Positions 16,669 through 25,410 of a stretch of DNA of 46,977 nucleotides are shown here, one piece after another. Made by a program: the position numbers and the translations under genes. The notes under the pieces were generated by a model. It was not told the origin of the DNA. It made no database searches and saw nothing but the letters and a program-made list of their open reading frames with translations. The first letter of the stretch is position 1. The number at the start of each line of letters is the position of its first letter. This DNA is from Bacteroidales bacterium (GTDB lineage Bacteria; Bacteroidota; Bacteroidia; Bacteroidales; JAADJA01), in the NCBI GenBank assembly GCA_030596605.1, contig JAUVJI010000013.1, positions 1 through 46,977 on the forward strand. Reading direction: 5' to 3'.

Positions 16669-17004
16669 ATGCCTACAGCAAAAGTTGAGTTATTTGAACA
16701 GGAATTACAGGAAAATGCTATTTATTTTAAAGCTCTTGGGCACCCGGCACGCTTAATGATACTGCAATTTTTGGCGGAAACCAACAGTTGTTTTACCGGT
16801 GATATTTCCAGTATTTTACCACTGGGCCGTACAACTGTTAATCAGCATCTGGATGAGTTGAAAAAGTCTGGCTTGGTTCAGGGTCATATTTCTGGAATTA
16901 AAACTAATTATTGTTTGAATCCTGATAAAATTGATGACTTGAAATCAGTAATGGAAAAATTTATTGATGTTATAAATAGTTTTAAAAATTCAAATTGTTG
17001 TTAG
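16669..17004 (+). CDS. arsR: ArsR-family metalloregulatory repressor
   Basis: Small winged-helix repressor (111 residues) expected to shut off the ars operon until arsenite or another thiophilic metal binds. The helix-turn-helix spans about 20-90 (ALGHPARLMILQFL, recognition helix LGRTTVNQHLDELKKSGL). The classical CVC pair of E. coli-type ArsR is absent. Candidate ligands are Cys41 (NSCFTGD), Cys82 (NYCLNP) and the C-terminal Cys110-Cys111, so it belongs to an atypical sensor subgroup. The gene is followed with no gap by arsC (stop codon at 17002-17004, next ATG at 17005). The inverted-repeat operator just upstream implies autoregulation. Confidence 0.92.
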   Translation: MPTAKVELFEQELQENAIYFKALGHPARLMILQFLAETNSCFTGDISSILPLGRTTVNQHLDELKKSGLVQGHISGIKTNYCLNPDKIDDLKSVMEKFIDVINSFKNSNCC

Positions 17005-17415
17005 ATGCGAATTCTTATTATTTGTACAGGAAATACATGCAGGAGCCAGATGGCGGAAGGCTTTTTAAGATCATTTGATCCTCAGCTTGAAGTTTATTCA
17101 GCAGGTACTATTGCCGAAGGAAAAGTGAATCCTTATGCTGTTGAGGCTATAGCAGAATTGGAGATAGATATCAACCAAAAAACACCTGAATCTGTTGAAA
17201 AATATCTCGATAAAAGTTTTGATTATGTGATTACTGTATGTGATGGTGCAAAAGAGGTTTGTCCGGTTTTTACGGGAAATGTTAAGAACCGATTGCACAT
17301 TGGGTTTGAGGATCCGGCCAAAGCAAGAGGAACAGAGGAGGAAGTTTTACCGGTTTATCGAAAAGTAAGAGATCAGATTAAAGAATGGTTTTATGAATTT
17401 TATAAACAATTATAA
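17005..17415 (+). CDS. arsC: Arsenate reductase, thioredoxin-coupled (LMW phosphatase fold)
   Basis: Cytoplasmic enzyme of 136 residues that reduces arsenate to arsenite. The N-terminal P-loop is CTGNTCRSQ with nucleophile Cys7, Cys12 and Arg13. The redox pair is Cys79 and Cys86 in VCDGAKEVCP, the same spacing (seven) as Cys82/Cys89 of the pI258 enzyme, so recycling through thioredoxin is expected. The acid Asp lies in the FEDPAKA motif. It directly abuts arsR and precedes arsM. No ArsB or Acr3 arsenite pump is present in this stretch, so arsenite would go to methylation or to a pump encoded elsewhere. Confidence 0.94.
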   Translation: MRILIICTGNTCRSQMAEGFLRSFDPQLEVYSAGTIAEGKVNPYAVEAIAELEIDINQKTPESVEKYLDKSFDYVITVCDGAKEVCPVFTGNVKNRLHIGFEDPAKARGTEEEVLPVYRKVRDQIKEWFYEFYKQL

Positions 17416-17417
17416 TA

Positions 17418-17500
17418 GAACACAGATGACGCAGATATAGCAGATTGCCATAGATAAATAAAATCAGCGAAAATCGACTGGATCAGCGTCATCAGCGTTC
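17418..17500. repeat. Imperfect inverted repeat between arsC and arsM
   Basis: Arms 17418-17436 and 17482-17500 are imperfect inverted copies (GATGACGCAGAT against ATCAGCGTCATC). The 83-base unit looks like a dispersed intergenic repeat rather than a terminator, as no T-run follows. Confidence 0.55.
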
Positions 17501-17524
17501 CATTAACCTTAAACATATACTAAA

Positions 17525-18325
17525 ATGAATGAACGACTAAAAGACATTGTAAGAAGTAAATACAATCAGATTGCACTGCAAAGCAAAGAACAAAATCAAT
17601 CCTCATGTTGTGGGAGTACCGGTTGTTGCGATGACATGGATTATACCATCATGAGTGATGACTATACAGAATTAAAGGGTTATAACAAAGATGCAGATCT
17701 GGGATTGGGTTGTGGATTGCCTACAGAACATGCTGAAATATCTGAAGGTGATACCGTGATTGACCTGGGTTCCGGGGCTGGTAATGATGCTTTTGTAGCC
17801 AGAGCCATTGTAGGCCATAAAGGAAAAGTATTGGGACTTGATTTTGCTGGAGCTATGTTGACCAAAGCCAGAAACAATGCTAAGAAATTGGGATTTAAAA
17901 ATGTTGAATTTAAAAAAGGCGATATTGAAGAAATGCCTTTCGATAATGACATTGCTGATGTGATTGTTAGTAATTGTGTTTTAAACTTGGTACCGGATAA
18001 AAACAAGGCATTTAGTGAAATGTACAGGGTAATAAAACCGGGAGGCCATTTTTGTGTTTCTGATATTGTTTTATCCGGTGATTTACCGGATGCTTTAGTT
18101 AAGGATGCTGAAATGTACTCAGGTTGTGTTTCAGGTGCTGTTCAAAAGGAGGAATATTTGGATATTGTCAAAAAGGCAGGTTTTAAAAACATCCAGATTC
18201 GAAAGGAAAAGGAGATCATTTTGCCTGATGAGATATTGGTCAATTATCTTTCGGAAAAGGGACTGGAGGAATTTAAAAATAGCAATACAGGGATTTATAG
18301 TATCACTGTGTTTGCAGAGAAATAA
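17525..18325 (+). CDS. arsM: Arsenite S-adenosylmethionine methyltransferase
   Basis: Cytoplasmic enzyme of 266 residues that methylates As(III) to methylated and volatile arsenicals. The SAM-binding motif I is VIDLGSGAGND (about 78-88), followed by the acidic residue in GLDFAGAML. The three cysteines required for arsenite binding and methylation are present: Cys63 (GLGCGLPT), Cys151 (VSNCVLNL) and Cys201 (YSGCVSGA). An additional N-terminal Cys-rich segment (CCG, GCC, residues 28-35) may help capture As(III). It is separated from arsC by a 109-base repeat-containing gap, so it probably still belongs to the operon but may be expressed less. Confidence 0.94.
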   Translation: MNERLKDIVRSKYNQIALQSKEQNQSSCCGSTGCCDDMDYTIMSDDYTELKGYNKDADLGLGCGLPTEHAEISEGDTVIDLGSGAGNDAFVARAIVGHKGKVLGLDFAGAMLTKARNNAKKLGFKNVEFKKGDIEEMPFDNDIADVIVSNCVLNLVPDKNKAFSEMYRVIKPGGHFCVSDIVLSGDLPDALVKDAEMYSGCVSGAVQKEEYLDIVKKAGFKNIQIRKEKEIILPDEILVNYLSEKGLEEFKNSNTGIYSITVFAEK

Positions 18326-18458
18326 AACCTTTGCATCGAATGCCTGCCTGGTTCGGCAGACAGCACAAATTAAAACGAGAAATTCGTGAATTCGTGGCTT
18401 TTACACTTACAACAAAAATATTTTACCCCCGTTTAAGAATGAACCGGAAGCCATCTGT

Positions 18459-18490
18459 TTTGTTTAACTATCACAAAATGTATAGCTTTG
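18459..18490 (+). promoter_or_regulatory. Bacteroidota-type promoter of the His-rich protein gene
   Basis: TTTG at 18459-18462, 20 bases, then TAGCTTTG at 18483-18490: a full match to the Bacteroidota sigma-factor consensus. Transcription would begin near 18497, only a few bases before the ATG at 18505, which supports that start over longer in-frame starts at 18331, 18439 or 18478. Confidence 0.7.
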
Positions 18491-18504
18491 CAGCCATTAT
18501 TATT

Positions 18505-18936
18505 ATGATCATTATTCGGAAAATAGCACGTATTTTTTTACTATCGGCAGCCTCTTTGCTGATAATGAATAGTGTATTGCCCCACCATCACCATCATGAT
18601 GAAGTATGCTTTATCAGTACCCATTGTTCGGATAATGAGGCTGATCATCATGATACTGATGCTGAACACAAAGGTGTTGATCATGATCATCATAATGACG
18701 GTACGGATTTTTGCCGGCTCAATATATTTTATCTTGCACCATACGGACAGAACTCTTCTGGTAAAATCAAACTTAGTAATATTAAAAAGGATCAATCTTC
18801 ATTTACATATTCCAATTCAAGTCAGATTGCATTACCTTTTTCATCCTATAATCCAATAAAGATATTTATAGGTGACAAAAAGGGATTGACTGCAAAATTC
18901 CTTACAAGGGCTCTTCGCGCACCACCTTACTGTTAA
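18505..18936 (+). CDS. Exported His-rich protein at the head of a metal-efflux operon
   Basis: A 143-residue protein from the ATG at 18505, chosen because a complete promoter (18459-18490) lies immediately upstream. The N-terminus is a signal-like segment (IARIFLLSAASLLIMNSVLP), followed at once by PHHHHHDEVCF, then CSD and a second His/Asp-rich stretch (HHDTDAEHKGVDHDHH) and FC. The C-terminal half is basic and hydrophobic, ending APPYC. This composition suits a periplasmic metal buffer or sensor for Cu, Zn or Ni. It resembles the small uncharacterised Bacteroidota proteins (DUF6769-like, as I recall) found before CusA/CzcA operons. The efflux genes begin 92 bases downstream on the same strand, so co-regulation is likely. 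Function is inferred only from composition and context. Confidence 0.72.
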   Translation: MIIIRKIARIFLLSAASLLIMNSVLPHHHHHDEVCFISTHCSDNEADHHDTDAEHKGVDHDHHNDGTDFCRLNIFYLAPYGQNSSGKIKLSNIKKDQSSFTYSNSSQIALPFSSYNPIKIFIGDKKGLTAKFLTRALRAPPYC

Positions 18937-19028
18937 TAAATCTTTCCAAATTTCAAATTGCTTCACTCCTAAAGGATTACAAGCAATTTTCATTTATTAT
19001 TTATCAGTAAAATAAAAATTTTATACAG

Positions 19029-20543
19029 ATGAAAAATTTATTATTTGTCATAATAGGTGCATTGATAATAGGCGGGTGCAATCATAACACAAACCATACC
19101 CATCAGGCAGACAACAAGCATCAGAGTCCTACTGATGAAGAAAGTCATGAAATAGAATCCCTTACCCTTTTTTCTGAACATTTTGAAGTATTTACTGAAT
19201 TTGATGTTCTCAGAATTGGCCATGAATCTGAATTTCTGATTCATGTCACACAACTGGATGATGATTACAGTGCCTTTACCGGAGGGACTGTAAAGGTGGT
19301 TTTGAATATTGGTGGTAAAGAACAAGCTATAAATGCTAAACCAGACGAAGTTGATGGAATCTATAAATTAACACTGGTTCCGGAAAAGGTTGGAGTGGGT
19401 AGCCTGATGTTTGATGTTCAAAAAAATTCAAACAATGAGCAACTTGTAACCGATCATATTCATGTTTATAAAGAAAATGAAACAGACTTCTATCCTCATG
19501 GATCAGGGGCTGGTGGCCTGATTAGATTTACTAAAGAGCAGGCATGGATCAGCCGGTTCAATGTAATACAAATCAAACCCGATAGTTTTGCCAGAGTCAT
19601 TACTGCCAGCGGTGAATTTTTGGCCATGCCGGGAGAAAAACAAAATGTGATCGCCAAATCGCAGGGAAGTGTACTTTTTGCCACAAGAAATCTGGTTCAG
19701 GGCAAATATGTAAACAAAGGTGATGTGTTGTTCACCTTGAGTGGTCAGGGGCTGGCCGACAATAACATCATGGTACGCTTTAATGAGGCCAAAATTAATT
19801 TCCAGATAAGCAAAAGTAATCTTGCCCGCCATGAGACATTGCGCAGCGAAAAAATTATCTCTGAAAGGCAATATCAGGAAACGAAAAGCAAATACATCAC
19901 TGACAGCATCTTGTTTTATTCGCTCAAGGAAACCGTGGGTGATGCAGGGATGAAAATTAATGCACCTATGAGTGGTTACCTTCATGAGTTGAATGTTTCT
20001 GAAGGGCAATTTGTAAAACCGGGCGAACTAATGGTTACGATTTCCACTAATAAAGTGATTTTACTCAGGGCTGATGTTCCTCAACAATATTTCGATGTCC
20101 TTGGAAAAATTACAACCACTCATTTTCGTCCGGCCTACACTTCGCGGGTATATACACTTGAAGAACTATCGGGTAAACTGATTGCCCGGGGTGCATCGGT
20201 TGCGGAAAATAATCATTATATGCCGGTGTATTTTGAGGTGGTCAACGATGGCACTATACTCGAAGGCGCTTATGCCGAATTTTACCTTAAAACTGATCCT
20301 GAACCCAGAAAACTAGTCATTCCTGTATCTGCCCTAATTGAAGATCAGGGTAATTACTATGTATATATACAGGTTTCCGGTGAGGAATTTCAAAAACGTA
20401 CTGTTTTATTAGAAGCCAATGATGGTATACAAGTTTCTGTTGCATCAGGATTGTCTTTTGGAGAACGTATCGTTTGTGAAGGACCAATGCTTATAAAGAT
20501 GGCGACTTCTTCGGGTATTCCGGCTCATAGTCACGAACACTAA
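19029..20543 (+). CDS. cusB: RND efflux periplasmic adaptor (CusB/CzcB-like lipoprotein)
   Basis: Membrane-fusion protein of 504 residues that links the RND pump to its outer-membrane channel. The signal peptide ends in IIGGC (Cys17), followed by a His-rich tract (NHNTNHTHQADNKHQ) that may bind metal. An N-terminal extra domain (about 50-160, FTGGTVKVVLNIGG) precedes the HlyD region: lipoyl halves at about 190-235 and 315-345 (SPMSG-like NAPMSGYLHELNVSEGQFV), a short helical hairpin between, then beta-barrel and membrane-proximal domains. The C-terminus ends in HSHEH, another His cluster. The next gene starts 17 bases downstream after a good Shine-Dalgarno (AAAGGAG). The exact metal (Cu/Ag versus Zn/Co/Cd) cannot be fixed from this sequence. 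Confidence 0.9.
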   Translation: MKNLLFVIIGALIIGGCNHNTNHTHQADNKHQSPTDEESHEIESLTLFSEHFEVFTEFDVLRIGHESEFLIHVTQLDDDYSAFTGGTVKVVLNIGGKEQAINAKPDEVDGIYKLTLVPEKVGVGSLMFDVQKNSNNEQLVTDHIHVYKENETDFYPHGSGAGGLIRFTKEQAWISRFNVIQIKPDSFARVITASGEFLAMPGEKQNVIAKSQGSVLFATRNLVQGKYVNKGDVLFTLSGQGLADNNIMVRFNEAKINFQISKSNLARHETLRSEKIISERQYQETKSKYITDSILFYSLKETVGDAGMKINAPMSGYLHELNVSEGQFVKPGELMVTISTNKVILLRADVPQQYFDVLGKITTTHFRPAYTSRVYTLEELSGKLIARGASVAENNHYMPVYFEVVNDGTILEGAYAEFYLKTDPEPRKLVIPVSALIEDQGNYYVYIQVSGEEFQKRTVLLEANDGIQVSVASGLSFGERIVCEGPMLIKMATSSGIPAHSHEH

Positions 20544-20560
20544 ACGGAAAGGAGAAAATT

Positions 20561-23500
20561 ATGATAAATCGAATGATCAAATATTCATTGGATAACCGTC
20601 AGTTGATTATCTTTCTTTCTGTGATCCTCGTGGTTGGCGGAATTTATACTGTCACAAAGGTTGAGATTGATGTATTTCCTGACCTGACAGCCCCAACTGT
20701 TGCTATCCTCACTGACGCTCATGGAATGGCAGCTGAGGAAGTTGAGAAACTGGTTTCTTTCCCTATTGAATCTGCCATGAACGGCGCGACAGATGTCAGG
20801 CGTGTTCGTTCAACATCTTCATTTGGAATGTCAATTGTTTGGGTGGAATTCGATTGGGGTACCGACATTTATAAAGCACGGCAGATTGTAAGTGAAAAAC
20901 TTTCAATAATTGGGACACAATTCCCTGAAAATATTGATACTCCTGTATTAGCGCCCCAAACCTCTATCATGGGTGAAATCATGCTTATTTCAATTACCTC
21001 CGATTCTTTGTCTATGTTTGAATTAAGAACTATTGCCGACAGGCAGGTCAAACAACAATTGTTATCGGTCACCGGTGTTTCACAGGTGGTAAATATCGGG
21101 GGACTACCCAAACAGTACCAGATCCTTGCCAATCCTTATAAAATGCAATACTTTCAGGTAAGCCTGGATGAATTGCTGGCCGCTTCCAATAATACGAACG
21201 CAAATGCTTCGGGCGGATTTATAAATGAATACGGTCAGGAATATATCATACGCGCCACGGGAAGATCAACTGATACTTCTCATATTGCCAATTCAGTAAT
21301 TAAAATAAGGAATGGTAAACCTGTAAAGATAAGTGATGTGGCAAGGGTTACTATCGGACATTCTCCGATTATCGGGGAAGCTTTCCTGGATAAAAAACCG
21401 GCTGTAATCATGACTGTACTCAAACAGCCCAATACCAACACGCTTACTTTGTCAGATGATATCGACGAAGCCCTGTTAAACTTAACAACTTACCTGCCCG
21501 AAGGAGTGGAATTAAATGCACAAATATTTCGGCAGGCTGACTTCATTGACACAGCAATATATAATGTTTTGAGGGTCCTTTTGGAGGGAGGAATATTTGT
21601 GAGTATTATACTCTTCCTCTTCCTCCTGAATTTAAGAACAACTTTGATTTCTCTTACGGCTATTCCAATTTCCCTGTTATTATCACTGATAACTTTAAAT
21701 CTGCTTGGATTGACTTTAAACACCATGTCGTTGGGAGGCATGGCTATTGCCATCGGGGTGCTGGTGGATGATGCCATTATCGATGTGGAAAATGTATTGA
21801 AACGGTTAAAACAAAATTATAGAAAGCCGTCTGGAAAGTGTGAGAATTCCTTAACAGTTATTTATCAAGCTTCTGTCGAGATACGGTCTTCAATAGTCCA
21901 AGCTACTTTGATCATCATTGTGGCATTTATTCCCCTGTTTTTCCTGTCGGGAATGGAAGGACGTATGTTAATTCCTCTTGGACTAACCTTTATTGTTTCT
22001 TTGTTTGCCTCATTATTGGTTGCAATAACCTTAACACCGGTTTTATCGAGTTATTTACTTATTTCCAAGAAACAGTTAAAATCGGATGAACGGGGAGATA
22101 ATAAGCTGGTTCAGAAAATGAATGCACTTTACTCACGAAGTCTTACATCAGTGCTACGAAATCGAAAATCCATAATTGGCTTGTCAGTTATATTATTATT
22201 GGGAGCTATTTTTATTTTCACAAAATTTGGAAGAAGTTTCCTGCCGGAATTTAATGAAGGAACACTTACCATCACGACCATTGGACTTCCGGGGATTTCT
22301 CTAAATGAAAGTAACCTGATCACATCCAAAATTGATGAAGAACTCCTGAAAATTCCGGAGGTGAAGTATGTTAGCCGGAGAACCGGAAGGGCAGAACTCA
22401 ACGAACACAGCCATGGTGGGAGCAATTCCTCAGAGATAGATGTTCCCTATAACCTTGATGAACGGAATAAGGATGAATTTATGGAAGATGTTCGGAGCAG
22501 GTTGGAAAAGATTCAGGGGATTAGTATCAACATAGGTCAACCATTGGGGCACCGGATTGATCACATGCTTTCGGGTACAAGGGCGAATATCGCCATTAAG
22601 GTGTTTGGAGAGGACCTGTCAACCATGTACAACCTGGCAAATGAAATTCGGGATAATATCGAAGGCATTGACGGGTTGGTTGATTTGAATGTGGAACAAT
22701 TGGTCGAGATACCTCAGATACAGATCAGGCCACGAAGGGAAATGCTTGCCCGATACGGCATACCAATGAATTCCTTTACTGAATATGTTGAAACTGCCAT
22801 TGCAGGAAAGAAAGTTTCAGAAGTGTATGAAAACAACCTCAATTTTCCCCTGGTACTCCGTTATGATGAATCATTCCGAAATAAAATTGAAGATATCAGG
22901 AATGCATATATTGATACCTATACAGGAGAAAAAGTTCCATTACGCTTTGTGGCTGATGTGGTCTCATTTTCAGGACCAAATACCATTAACCGGGAAAATG
23001 TGCAGCGAAAACTGGTGGTATCAGCCAATGTTGCCGGCAGGGATGTAGGCAGTGTAGTAGATGAAATAAAAGAAACCATAAATAATGAAGTTGTTGTACC
23101 TGATAATTATTTTATCCATTATGGTGGGCAGTTTGAAAGTGCACAACATGCTTCACAAATGCTTTTATTCACTTCCATTTTGGCTATCATAATCATTTAT
23201 ATAATCCTTTACCAGGAATTTAAAAGCGCTTCCCTTGCCGGATTGGTTTTGATTAACTTACCTCTGGCTGTGATAGGTGGGGTGTTAGCTATCTGGTTTA
23301 CTTCAAACATGTTGAGCATCCCAGCCATTATAGGATTCATTACTTTGTTTGGTATCGCTACCCGTAACGGGATATTGCTTGTGTCAAGATATCAGCATTT
23401 AAGCCGGGAGGAAGGGAGTTCCGTGAAAGAAATTATCATTCGTGGTTCGTCAGACAGGTTAAACCCGATACTTATGACCGTACTTGCTTCTGCTCTGGCC

Positions 23501-23659
23501 CTGCTTCCGCTGGCGCTGAATGGCGGTAAACCGGGTAACGAAATAAAAAGTCCGATGGCAATAGTAATCTTGGGTGGACTGTTTACTTCAACCCTCCTGA
23601 ATTTATTTGTCATCCCTGCGGTTTATTTTATTATTCAAACAAAAAAAGTACAATCATGA
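20561..23659 (+). CDS. cusA: Heavy-metal RND efflux pump (CusA/CzcA family)
   Basis: Inner-membrane proton-driven exporter of 1032 residues, full length for the family. TM1 follows the N-terminus (QLIIFLSVILVVGGIYTV), then the porter domain, TM2-6 around residues 340-500, a long loop, a second periplasmic domain, and TM8-12 in the last 200 residues. The heavy-metal subgroup signature in TM4 is seen in AIGVLVDDAIIDVENVLKRL with the proton-relay acidic residues. Family motifs DVFPDLTAPTV and FGIATRNGILLVSRY are present. It is translated after a Shine-Dalgarno AAAGGAG and overlaps the next gene by ATGA. With the adaptor and TolC-like gene it makes a complete tripartite efflux system. Confidence 0.94.
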   Translation: MINRMIKYSLDNRQLIIFLSVILVVGGIYTVTKVEIDVFPDLTAPTVAILTDAHGMAAEEVEKLVSFPIESAMNGATDVRRVRSTSSFGMSIVWVEFDWGTDIYKARQIVSEKLSIIGTQFPENIDTPVLAPQTSIMGEIMLISITSDSLSMFELRTIADRQVKQQLLSVTGVSQVVNIGGLPKQYQILANPYKMQYFQVSLDELLAASNNTNANASGGFINEYGQEYIIRATGRSTDTSHIANSVIKIRNGKPVKISDVARVTIGHSPIIGEAFLDKKPAVIMTVLKQPNTNTLTLSDDIDEALLNLTTYLPEGVELNAQIFRQADFIDTAIYNVLRVLLEGGIFVSIILFLFLLNLRTTLISLTAIPISLLLSLITLNLLGLTLNTMSLGGMAIAIGVLVDDAIIDVENVLKRLKQNYRKPSGKCENSLTVIYQASVEIRSSIVQATLIIIVAFIPLFFLSGMEGRMLIPLGLTFIVSLFASLLVAITLTPVLSSYLLISKKQLKSDERGDNKLVQKMNALYSRSLTSVLRNRKSIIGLSVILLLGAIFIFTKFGRSFLPEFNEGTLTITTIGLPGISLNESNLITSKIDEELLKIPEVKYVSRRTGRAELNEHSHGGSNSSEIDVPYNLDERNKDEFMEDVRSRLEKIQGISINIGQPLGHRIDHMLSGTRANIAIKVFGEDLSTMYNLANEIRDNIEGIDGLVDLNVEQLVEIPQIQIRPRREMLARYGIPMNSFTEYVETAIAGKKVSEVYENNLNFPLVLRYDESFRNKIEDIRNAYIDTYTGEKVPLRFVADVVSFSGPNTINRENVQRKLVVSANVAGRDVGSVVDEIKETINNEVVVPDNYFIHYGGQFESAQHASQMLLFTSILAIIIIYIILYQEFKSASLAGLVLINLPLAVIGGVLAIWFTSNMLSIPAIIGFITLFGIATRNGILLVSRYQHLSREEGSSVKEIIIRGSSDRLNPILMTVLASALALLPLALNGGKPGNEIKSPMAIVILGGLFTSTLLNLFVIPAVYFIIQTKKVQS

Positions 23660-24834
23660 GACTGAAGAATATTATATCATTGACAGCGATTTTTCTGGTA
23701 TGTTCTTATTTATATGCACAACCTTCACTTGATACTCTTTTGATCCTGGTGAATAAAGATAATTCTATGCTAATAACTGCACAGAGTTTATTAGAAACCA
23801 GGAAGTTAGATGCCAGAACCGGACTAACACCATCGAATCCTGAAGTGGAGTTTGGTTATATGTGGGGAAATCCCGTTGATATTGGGAACAAGATTGATTT
23901 CGCAATAACCCAGTCCTTCGATTTCCCAACGGCCTACTCCTCACGGTCTAAGTTGGCGAAGATCAACCGGCAGCAAGCCGAATTGGAGTATAAAGCAACC
24001 CGGCAGGCAATTTACCTGAAAGCCCGTCAGGTATGGATTGAGCAAGTGTATCTGAATAAAGTGGAATCATTTTACACCGGTCGGCTGGATTATGCTTTGA
24101 CTGTATTTAAGGGATTTGAAAGAAAGTTAGAGACCGGTGAAGCTAACCGGTTACAACTGAATCAGGCACGTATGAAAGTGATGGCATTAGAGAATGAGGT
24201 CAGTCTTTTGCGACGGGAATTTAGCAAGAATAAGGCTGAAATACTGAGCTTGACCGGTAATTATGAGTTGCGAATTTTGGATACCATTTTTCCGGCATCT
24301 GTTCCTATTATTTTTGATTCCATATTATTACAATACAAGGAAAGTTACCTGAACCGGTTGTACCAGGTGGAAATTGAAAAAAAGGCTAAGGAAGTGGATG
24401 TAGTATTCAATCAAAAATTGCCAAAATTAAAGGCCGGATATTATTCTGAAAGCATACTTAATACTAAGCTTCAAGGAATACAGGCAGGCATTACCATTCC
24501 ACTTTGGGGAAATGCACGGGCAGTAAATACTGCCAAAGCTAACCTGGCTTATGCCGAAGCTGATGCAGAAGGTTATTGGCAACATCAGCAAAACAAACTA
24601 AAAAATATGTATGAGCAATGGGTTTATCTTCATGAGCGGGTAACAGACCTGGATCAAATGCTTGCGGTTGCAAATGATGAAGCCTTACTTCGTCGGGCTA
24701 TGGATGCAGGGGAGATATCATTAACCGAGTATTTTTATGAATCGGATTTCTATTTTCAGAATATCATAAATTTGCTTCAATTCAAGAAGGAAATGTTTCT
24801 TCTTGAAGCTGAATTGAGAAAAGTATATTATTAA
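23656..24834 (+). CDS. TolC/CusC-family outer-membrane efflux protein
   Basis: Outer-membrane channel subunit of 392 residues. The signal peptide spans 1-21 (cleavage after YAQ). Two tandem halves rich in long amphipathic helices follow, with the OEP-family motif TPSNPEVEFGYMWGNP and heptad-like stretches. It starts within the stop of the pump gene (ATGA, 4-base overlap), which implies coupled translation. The protein is slightly shorter than E. coli CusC and lacks an obvious lipidation cysteine (Cys16 lies inside the hydrophobic core). Confidence 0.9.
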   Translation: MRLKNIISLTAIFLVCSYLYAQPSLDTLLILVNKDNSMLITAQSLLETRKLDARTGLTPSNPEVEFGYMWGNPVDIGNKIDFAITQSFDFPTAYSSRSKLAKINRQQAELEYKATRQAIYLKARQVWIEQVYLNKVESFYTGRLDYALTVFKGFERKLETGEANRLQLNQARMKVMALENEVSLLRREFSKNKAEILSLTGNYELRILDTIFPASVPIIFDSILLQYKESYLNRLYQVEIEKKAKEVDVVFNQKLPKLKAGYYSESILNTKLQGIQAGITIPLWGNARAVNTAKANLAYAEADAEGYWQHQQNKLKNMYEQWVYLHERVTDLDQMLAVANDEALLRRAMDAGEISLTEYFYESDFYFQNIINLLQFKKEMFLLEAELRKVYY

Positions 24835-24842
24835 AATTGAAT

Positions 24843-24877
24843 TAGGGTTTCCAACATTTGGAAGGTTGGAAACCCTA
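24843..24877. repeat. Short palindromic repeat at the dsrE truncation point
   Basis: A 13-bp perfect stem (24843-24855 with 24865-24877) encloses a 9-base loop. No T-run follows, so it is a palindromic repeat rather than a simple terminator. It sits exactly where homology to DsrE-family N-termini should begin. Confidence 0.6.
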
Positions 24878-24894
24878 TAGCCAACGCTTTAAGA

Positions 24895-25182
24895 ATGGCT
24901 ATGACCCTTCAAAAAGAACATCAGGAAGTGGAAGTAAAGATTTTTCTTCTTGCGGATGCAGTATTCTGTGGTCTGCCAAATCAAAAAACACCTGACGGAT
25001 TTTATAATATCGAACGGATGTTAAAATCAGTGATAAACAAAGGCAGCGAGGTGAAATCTTGTGGTGGTTGTTCAAAAGCACGAAGCATTGATTCCCTGGA
25101 ATTTATCAAAGGTGTTCAATCAAGCAATATGAAGGAGTTTGCCCAGTGGACTGTTGAGTGTGATAAAGTACTTACTTTCTGA
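24895..25182 (+). pseudogene. DsrE-family sulfur-relay-like protein, 5' truncated
   Basis: The 95-residue frame matches the DsrE/F fold from its second element on: ALRMAMTLQKEH, VKIFLLADAVFCGLPNQKTP, FYNIERMLKSVI, then SCGGCSKARSI with the family cysteine, and ending WTVECDKVLTF. Family members begin with a first beta-strand and an NDPPYG-type loop about 20 residues earlier. Here the frame upstream of the ATG continues as GNPIANALRMA back through a palindromic repeat to a TGA at 24838, with no usable start. The protein from 24895 would lack the first strand. It is therefore probably a 5'-truncated relic, though internal starting cannot be ruled out. It follows the efflux operon by about 60 bases. 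Confidence 0.65.
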
Positions 25183-25185
25183 TAA

Positions 25186-25326
25186 GAGGATGTCTCATAA
25201 GTCTTAGTGAACCTTTGTGGTAAAATCTAAAAGGCTGAACCACAAAGTATCACGAAGGATGCACAAAGTTACACAAAGCAAATTTAACTATAAATTTTTC
25301 AATTTTTAACTTTTGAGACAGCCCCT
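25186..25326. mobile_element. MITE-like element, about 140 bp, with imperfect inverted termini
   Basis: The left end GGATGTCTCATAAG (25188-25201) and right end CTTTTGAGACAGCCCC (25310-25325) are inverted copies matching at about 12 of 14 positions. GTCTCAAAAG-type ends are common on Bacteroidota insertion sequences. The inside has no ORF but an inner inverted pair (CCTTTGTGGT / ACCACAAAG). It directly follows the stop of the truncated dsrE. Confidence 0.6.
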
Positions 25327-25410
25327 TGGTTTCTGCTTGTGTCATATTGACGCAATTATTTATTTGGATTTGTTTTTGATATGCTCCCCAAAAACAATTA
25401 AAAATTTATC

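Noticed and set aside
18331-18504. Longer N-terminal starts for the His-rich protein
   Set aside because: The extra 58 residues lie over a dispersed repeat and over the complete TTTG-N20-TAGCTTTG promoter; the signal-like segment begins only at 18505.
19503-20009. 168-residue minus-strand frame inside the RND adaptor gene
   Set aside because: Fully antisense to a well-supported gene and without motif or signal.
24843-24877. Hairpin after the TolC gene as a terminator
   Set aside because: Strong stem but no T-run on either strand; better seen as a palindromic repeat.
16669-25182. Whole ars-cus stretch as an integrated mobile island
   Set aside because: No integrase, attachment site or tRNA flank is visible; base composition does not differ obviously from the neighbours.
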